Source: Acidimicrobiales bacterium (GTDB lineage Bacteria > Actinomycetota > Acidimicrobiia > Acidimicrobiales > Iamiaceae). From it: a stretch of 53,454 bases of DNA. The stretch's first letter is position 1, and the number at the start of each line of letters is the position of its first letter. The stretch spans positions 1-53,454 of the forward strand of contig JAOBWM010000216.1 in NCBI GenBank assembly GCA_025463365.1. The letters are read 5' to 3'. Below, one piece after another: positions 48,458 through 53,454 of the stretch. The notes beneath the pieces are model-generated. The model searched no databases, was not told where the DNA came from, and saw only the letters and a program-made list of their open reading frames with translations. Made by a program: the position numbers and the translations under genes.

Positions 48458-51400
48458 ATGCGCAACAGATACTGGATGCTCTTCCTCGTGGTCGGAACGG
48501 CCGCGGGTACAGCGGCGGCCGCGTTCGGCCCGTCGGTCCAAAGTGCTGTCGCGCTCGCACTCGGGATCATCGCGGCGGCCTCGGGCATCATCGCCTCGCG
48601 AGAGATCCCTGGTCCTGGCCGTCAGACCTGGACCTTCTTCGGCATCGGGGGTGCCGGCATCGTCGCCGCCGGCCTGGTTCGCTCGGCGTTGCGCGTGGTC
48701 GCTCCGGGCATCGCCGAGTTCCCGTCGCCGGCCGACGCCTTCGTGGTCCTCGCCTACTTGGCCCTGATCATCGGTACCTACCGCATGGGCAGCGTGCGGT
48801 CGTCGGGCCGCAACCGCGCCGCCCACCTCGACGGCCTGATCGTCGCCATCGGGGCAGCCACGGTCGTGTGGTCGCTGGTGCTGTGGCCGTACATGGTCGA
48901 CGGCTCGGTCCCGCTGGCCGATCGCCTCATCAACGCCGGGTTCTCGATCCTCACGACCGTCCTGCTCGCCGCCACCGTGCGCCTCGCCGTGGGCCCCGGG
49001 GTGCGGACCACGAGCTACTACCTCTTGGCCTGCGCGGTCGGCCTGATCTTCTTCACCGACGTGGCTGCCACCCTCGCGACGGTCGACGGCCGCCACTCGG
49101 GCCTGTCGCTCCTCCTGGGGCCGTTCATCTACACGCTGTACGGCGGCGCCGCGTTGCACCCGGCGATGCCCCGGTTGTTCGAGCCGCCCGACGACAAGGT
49201 CCTGCTGCTCACCCGCAAGCGCATCGTGCTGCTGGCCGCCGGCCTGCTCGTTCCGCCGGTGATGATGATCTGGGTCGACGTCACCGAGGGGTCGCTCGAC
49301 GTGAGGGTCACCGCGGTCGGCTCGGCCCTGCTCGCCATCGTCGTGCTGGCCCGGTTCCGCCTCCTCGTGCGAGCCCAGGAGCAGGCCGTCGAGCTGCAGC
49401 GCATCCAGCGCGAGGCCAACGCCGACCTCGCCGCCGCATCGAGCCGCCACGCCATGCACCGGGCCACCCTGCGCGCCGTCATGCGTCTCGCCGGCGATCT
49501 TCCGGAGCTGCGCGTGTCGATCACCCAGGTCGCCGGGCAGTCGCTGCGGGTCCTCGACGCGATCGGCCACGACGCCGAGGCCGCGGTCGGCATGTCGATC
49601 GCCATGGACCAGGTGCCCGACGCCATCGTCGAGGGGCTGTCCCAGCTCCAGCTGGCCGCGATCGACACGCCCCACGCCATCGATCTCGGGTCGGGCGGGC
49701 CCACCAAGGCCGCGGTCAGCGTCCTCGTCGCCCCGCTCAGCTCGCAGCACGACCTGAGCGGCGCCCTCATCCTCACGTCCACGCAGCAGGCCGGCACGAC
49801 GATCCGCCAGAGCATCGAGACCCTCGCCTCGACGGTGTCGCTCGCCCTCGAGAGCGCGGTCCTCACCGAGAACCTCCTGCGCCGTCGCAGCGAGCGTCGC
49901 TTCCGGGCCCTCGTCGAGAACTCGTCGGACATCGTGCTGGTGGTCGACGGCGAGCGGCAGATCACCTTCGCCAGCCCCGCCGCCCACCGGCTCCTCGGCC
50001 TGCCCGAGAAGTCCCTGCTCGGCAGCCACCCGGCCCGGTGGGTCCACCCCGACGACTGGCCGACGCTCGCCCACGTCCTCGATGCCGACAACAGCCTCCC
50101 GCGGCCGGACTCCGACGAGGTCGAGGTGCGGATGCGCCACGTCGACGGCAGCCACCGCTGGTTCGAGATCCGGACCCGCGACCTCTCCCACGACCCCGAG
50201 ATCCAGGGCTTGGTCGTCACCGCCCGCGAGATCACCGACCGCAAGGCCACCGAGCAGCAGCTGGCATCGAGCGAGGCCCGGTTCCGCGCCCTCGTCCAGA
50301 GCTCGAGCGACGTCGTGGCGGTCATGGCCGACAACGGCTGCTTCACCTACGTGAGCCCGGCCATCAGCGAGATGCTCGGCTACACCCCCGAGGAGCTGAC
50401 CGGCACCCCGGCCGTCGCCCTGCTGCCCCCGGCGAGCGTCGCCGAGTTCCAGACCAGCTACCCCGAGCTCTCCCAGCGCCGCCTCCCCGACGGGGACCTG
50501 TCGACCCGCCGCATCGAAGCCCAACTCCACCACCGCTCGGGCGAGCTGCGCACGGTCGACATCACCGTCACCGACATGCGCAACGACCCAGCCGTCGGCG
50601 GCGTCGTCCTGAACGCCCGTGACATCACTGTGCGCAAGGCGCTCGAGGCGGACCTCCGCTTCCAGGCGCTGCACGACACGCTCACCGGCCTGGCCAACCG
50701 CACGATGTTCACGCAGCAGACCGCGGCCGCGCTGCGGAACCTCGACGACGACACCGTCGTGGGGGCACTGTTCATCGACCTCGACGACTTCAAGACCGTC
50801 AACGACAGCCTCGGCCACGCCGTCGGCGACCAGCTCCTCCAGGAGGTGTCGAGCCGGCTCGTCACCTCCCTGTCGAGCGACGACCTCGCGGCCCGCCTCG
50901 GTGGCGACGAGTTCGCGGTCCTCGTGGTCGACGCCGAGGACGAGGAGGGCGTGGTCTCCCTCGCCGAGAGCGTCCTCGCGATCGTGGCCCAGCCCTACCG
51001 CATCCAGGGCCGCGAGATCCGGGTGACGGCCAGCATCGGCATCGCGTTCGCCGACGAAGAGGCCATCGACGCCGAGGTCCTGCTGCGCAGCGCGGACGTG
51101 GCCATGTACCTCGCCAAAGACCGTGGCAAGAACCGCCACGCCATCTTCGAGAGCCACATGCACACGAGCGTGTTCGAGCGCCTCGAGCTCAAGGCCGACC
51201 TGGTCCGCGCCATCGACGACGGCCAGCTGCGGTGCTTCTACCAGCCCATCGTCTCGCTCCAGACCGGGCGGATCACCGGCGTCGAGGCCCTCGTCCGCTG
51301 GATCCACCCCACGCGTGGCCTGCTCAGCCCCGACGCGTTCATCCCGCTCGCCGAGGACACCGGGCTCATCGTCCCCCTCGGCAAGTGGGTGCTGCGCGAG

Positions 51401-51979
51401 GCGTGCCAGCAGCTGCGCATCTGGCAGCTCAAGCTCCCCCCGAGCTCCACGCTCACCATGAGCGTGAACCTGTCGGTGCGCCAGCTGGCCCACGAGCACA
51501 TCGTGCGCGACGTCCGCAACGCGATCGACGACGCGGCCCTCGACCCGTCGACGGTCACGCTCGAGATCACCGAGACGACCCTCATGCACGACACCGAGGT
51601 CACGCGCTTCCGCCTCGACGAGCTGCGCCGCATCGGCGTCTCGCTCGCGGTCGACGACTTCGGCACGGGCTACTCCTCGCTCCAGTACGTGCAGCGCTTC
51701 CCCATCGACGTCATCAAGATCGACCGCAGCTTCGTGACCGGGCTCGGCACCAACCCGGGCGACAGCGCGGTGGTGCAGTCGATGATCGAGCTCTCGCAGC
51801 GGCTGGGCGTGCACACCGTGGCCGAGGGCATCGACCGCCCGGAACAGGTGACGCTCCTCCAGTCGCTCGGCGCCGACCTCGGCCAGGGCTACCTGTTCTC
51901 CGAGCCCGTCCCCGCGACCGGCATCGACGCCCTCCTCGAAGCCAGCCCCCACGGCAACCCCCGCTTCCAGCTGCACTAG
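48458..51979 (+). CDS. membrane PAS-GGDEF-EAL cyclic-di-GMP enzyme
   Basis: A 1173-residue protein. About eight membrane helices fill residues 1-300, then a coiled linker (QEQAVELQRIQREANADL), a GAF-like region (about 320-470) and two PAS domains (about 480-605 and 605-725; SDIVLVVDGERQITFASPAA and SDVVAVMADNGCFTYVSPAI). The diguanylate cyclase domain has LGGDEFAVLV (GGDEF 815-819), with all five signature residues intact. The phosphodiesterase domain has GVEALVRW (EAL 943-945), EITET, DDFGTGYSSLQY (from 1066) and IKIDRSF. Both active sites look competent, so it may switch between making and degrading c-di-GMP on a membrane or PAS signal. ATG 48458 follows AGAGAGG by three bases. Confidence 0.93.
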   Translation: MRNRYWMLFLVVGTAAGTAAAAFGPSVQSAVALALGIIAAASGIIASREIPGPGRQTWTFFGIGGAGIVAAGLVRSALRVVAPGIAEFPSPADAFVVLAYLALIIGTYRMGSVRSSGRNRAAHLDGLIVAIGAATVVWSLVLWPYMVDGSVPLADRLINAGFSILTTVLLAATVRLAVGPGVRTTSYYLLACAVGLIFFTDVAATLATVDGRHSGLSLLLGPFIYTLYGGAALHPAMPRLFEPPDDKVLLLTRKRIVLLAAGLLVPPVMMIWVDVTEGSLDVRVTAVGSALLAIVVLARFRLLVRAQEQAVELQRIQREANADLAAASSRHAMHRATLRAVMRLAGDLPELRVSITQVAGQSLRVLDAIGHDAEAAVGMSIAMDQVPDAIVEGLSQLQLAAIDTPHAIDLGSGGPTKAAVSVLVAPLSSQHDLSGALILTSTQQAGTTIRQSIETLASTVSLALESAVLTENLLRRRSERRFRALVENSSDIVLVVDGERQITFASPAAHRLLGLPEKSLLGSHPARWVHPDDWPTLAHVLDADNSLPRPDSDEVEVRMRHVDGSHRWFEIRTRDLSHDPEIQGLVVTAREITDRKATEQQLASSEARFRALVQSSSDVVAVMADNGCFTYVSPAISEMLGYTPEELTGTPAVALLPPASVAEFQTSYPELSQRRLPDGDLSTRRIEAQLHHRSGELRTVDITVTDMRNDPAVGGVVLNARDITVRKALEADLRFQALHDTLTGLANRTMFTQQTAAALRNLDDDTVVGALFIDLDDFKTVNDSLGHAVGDQLLQEVSSRLVTSLSSDDLAARLGGDEFAVLVVDAEDEEGVVSLAESVLAIVAQPYRIQGREIRVTASIGIAFADEEAIDAEVLLRSADVAMYLAKDRGKNRHAIFESHMHTSVFERLELKADLVRAIDDGQLRCFYQPIVSLQTGRITGVEALVRWIHPTRGLLSPDAFIPLAEDTGLIVPLGKWVLREACQQLRIWQLKLPPSSTLTMSVNLSVRQLAHEHIVRDVRNAIDDAALDPSTVTLEITETTLMHDTEVTRFRLDELRRIGVSLAVDDFGTGYSSLQYVQRFPIDVIKIDRSFVTGLGTNPGDSAVVQSMIELSQRLGVHTVAEGIDRPEQVTLLQSLGADLGQGYLFSEPVPATGIDALLEASPHGNPRFQLH

Positions 51980-52177
51980 CACCGGGCCTGCGAACCAGCC
52001 CGGGCGACGCGACGCATGCGGCGCGAAGGTCCGGACACCAGGGAGACGTGAGCTCCGAGGGCCCGGGCCAAGCGTTCCGGCGACGAACGAGGAGCCGGCG
52101 ACGAGTTCCTGCTCCGACCGGTGCCGCCGGCCGCGCCCGGGCGTCGGCCCCGCACCAGGCAGGAAGCGGTCGCCAGG

Positions 52178-52183
52178 TAGCGT
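52178..52183 (+). promoter_or_regulatory. putative leaderless -10 box TAGCGT
   Basis: GGTAGCGT ends seven bases before GTG 52191. The rest of the 210-base gap from 51980 shows no hairpin or repeat of note. Confidence 0.45.
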
Positions 52184-52190
52184 CCCTCGA

Positions 52191-53393
52191 GTGTCGGATG
52201 CTCCTGCGTTCGTGTCCCGCCTCGTGCGGCTGCCCCTCACCGACGACGACGGTGAGGCCCTCGGCCGCGTCCACGACATCGTCCTGGCCCCCTCCGGCGA
52301 CAAGCTCCGCGTCCTCGGGATCGTGGCCAACATCCAGCGCCGCAACATCTTCGTGAACATCGCCCGGATCGCCGACATCGACGCGACCGGCGTGCGCCTG
52401 ACGGGTGGCACCGTCAACCTCCGCTCGTTCCATCGCCGGCCCGGCGAGCAGCTCGCGGTCGCCGATCTCTTCGACACCAAGATCGACGACCAGTACCTCA
52501 CCGACCTCGCCATCGCCCCCGGACCGGACAGGGCCTACTGGTTCGTCGTGCGCGCCGCCCTCGGTCGCCACGGCCCGCTGCGCCGCCGCGCGCCGGAGGT
52601 CGTGCCCTGGGAGCGGGTCGCGTCGCACTTCTCCAGCACGCCAGCCATGGACCAGGCCGCCGAGCTCCGCGACCTCCACCCCACCGATGTGGTCGCACGC
52701 CTCCAGGCGCTGCCGCCGGCCCGGCGCCAGGAGGTGGTCGCCCTCCTCGCCGACGAGCAGGTTGCCGACCTCCTGGAGGAGATGCCCGAGGAAGAAGCCG
52801 TCCGCCTCATCGAGACGCTCGACCTCGAACGGGCCGCCCACATCCTCGAGGAGATGGAGCCCGACGACGCCGTCGACCTCCTCGCCGACCTGCCCGAGAA
52901 CGAGCGCGCCGCGCTGCTGCAGGAGATGCGTCCCGAGGAATCCGTCCCGCTTCGCCGGCTGCTCGCCTACGACGAGAACACCGCCGGCGGCCTCATGACC
53001 TCGGAGCCCGTTGTCCTCGCCCACACGGCCACCGTCGCCGAGGCGCTGGCCTCCATCCGGGTCCGCGAGATCCCGGCGGAGCTGGCGGCCCAGGTGTTCG
53101 TCACCCAGCCGCCGACCTCGACCCCCACGGGTCGCTTCGTCGGCGTGGTGAGCTTCCAGCGGCTCTTGCGTGAGCAGCCCTCGACCACCCTCCAGGAGTG
53201 CGTCGGCGACACACCCGATCCCGTCGGTCCCGACCTGCCGCTGCGTGCCGTCGCCGAACGCCTCGCGTCCTACGACCTGCTCGCCGTGCCGGTGTGCGAC
53301 CATGCCGGCCGCCTCGTCGGCGCCGTCACCGTCGACGACGTGCTCGACCACGTCCTGCCCGAGGGCTGGCGCCGGGGCGCGGTTCGTCGATGA
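52191..53393 (+). CDS. PRC-barrel/MgtE-N/CBS domain protein
   Basis: A 400-residue cytosolic protein. An N-terminal PRC-barrel-like part (LVRLPLTDDDGEALGRVHDIV) is followed by MgtE intracellular-N repeats (about 165-275: LHPTDVVARLQALPPARRQE, DEQVADLLEEMPEEEAVRLI, LDLERAAHILEEMEPDDAVDLL), then two CBS domains (about 275-395; TAGGLMTSEPVVL and LLAVPVCDHAGRLVGAVTVDD). MgtE's channel helices are absent, so it is not a transporter itself. It probably senses magnesium or nucleotides and acts with a partner. GTG 52191 follows a TAGCGT box. Its stop overlaps the start of a further gene (ATGA). Confidence 0.85.
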   Translation: MSDAPAFVSRLVRLPLTDDDGEALGRVHDIVLAPSGDKLRVLGIVANIQRRNIFVNIARIADIDATGVRLTGGTVNLRSFHRRPGEQLAVADLFDTKIDDQYLTDLAIAPGPDRAYWFVVRAALGRHGPLRRRAPEVVPWERVASHFSSTPAMDQAAELRDLHPTDVVARLQALPPARRQEVVALLADEQVADLLEEMPEEEAVRLIETLDLERAAHILEEMEPDDAVDLLADLPENERAALLQEMRPEESVPLRRLLAYDENTAGGLMTSEPVVLAHTATVAEALASIRVREIPAELAAQVFVTQPPTSTPTGRFVGVVSFQRLLREQPSTTLQECVGDTPDPVGPDLPLRAVAERLASYDLLAVPVCDHAGRLVGAVTVDDVLDHVLPEGWRRGAVRR

Positions 53394-53454
53394 GGCCTTC
53401 GAGCCGGCGGCCAGTGGTACGAGCGCCGCGCCGCGCGGCCGCGGCCGCGGCCGC
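53390..53454 (+). CDS. start of a further gene, cut by the window edge
   Basis: ATG 53390 overlaps the preceding stop as ATGA and opens a frame MRPSSRRPVVRAPRRAAAAA to the edge. A DUF1003 membrane protein often follows a PRC/MgtE-N/CBS gene in actinobacteria, and a basic N-terminus would fit, but only 21 codons are visible. The last 20 bases are a GCGGCC-type run. Confidence 0.35.
   Translation, partial: MRPSSRRPVVRAPRRAAAAAA

Noticed and set aside
53435-53454. GCGGCC run at the window end as vector or linker sequence
   Set aside because: It reads in frame as Ala codons after the last start and fits local GC content; nothing proves it is foreign.

Overview
The window is GC-rich bacterial chromosome with strong C/G preference in third codon positions. 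Frequent GTG starts, many start codons preceded by a TAnnnT hexamer with no Shine-Dalgarno (leaderless style), and a GlgE/maltokinase/TreY/TreZ cluster all point to an actinobacterium. A deep lineage such as Acidimicrobiia would fit, but no marker gene here settles the class.

Positions 1-9300 hold housekeeping and accessory genes: a DapB-like dehydrogenase coupled to a carboxymuconolactone-decarboxylase-fold protein, a GH1 beta-glucosidase downstream of a penicillin-binding protein, a second CMD-fold protein, a lipoprotein serpin, a small nuclease-fold protein, and a DUF480-methyltransferase fusion. Positions 9330-21022 are a six-gene alpha-glucan/trehalose operon, glgE-mak-glgB-treZ-glgX-treY. 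Its first five genes are joined by four GTGA stop/start overlaps. They cover maltose-1-phosphate polymerisation, branching, debranching and release of trehalose; no treS is present. Positions 21072-30682 carry a DUF5709-like acidic protein, an N4-cytosine-type DNA methylase whose C-terminal domain resembles the nuclease-fold protein at 7.4 kb, a hemerythrin protein, a pirin with a MarR-type operator, an MFS pump with a divergent TetR regulator, an 18-bp minisatellite, a small membrane protein and an oxygen-sensing-type metallo-beta-lactamase-fold protein.

Positions 30864-44257 form a genomic island of about 13.4 kb next to tRNA-Ala(UGC). It is bounded by an exact 17-bp direct repeat covering the 5' end of the tRNA, with inverted GAAAACCCC arms just inside. 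It encodes a DDE transposase-like protein paired with a tyrosine-recombinase-fold protein lacking its catalytic residues, three small DNA-binding or unknown proteins, and a minus-strand operon. That operon runs ImmA-type peptidase, HD phosphohydrolase, SAM-binding protein, Eco57I-like N6-adenine methylase (frameshifted), and a GIY-YIG/SF2 helicase. Divergent from it are an XRE regulator and a SIR2-domain protein. This looks like a composite restriction/abortive-infection defence locus under an XRE/ImmA switch.

Beyond the right repeat lie a small membrane protein and a decayed relative of the island (transposase fragment plus frameshifted XRE gene). Next come a GNAT acetyltransferase, four copies of a 46-bp palindromic repeat in two pairs around a LuxI/FeeM-like acyltransferase, a small membrane protein, a large GGDEF-EAL protein, a PRC/MgtE-N/CBS protein, and the first codons of one more gene at the window edge.
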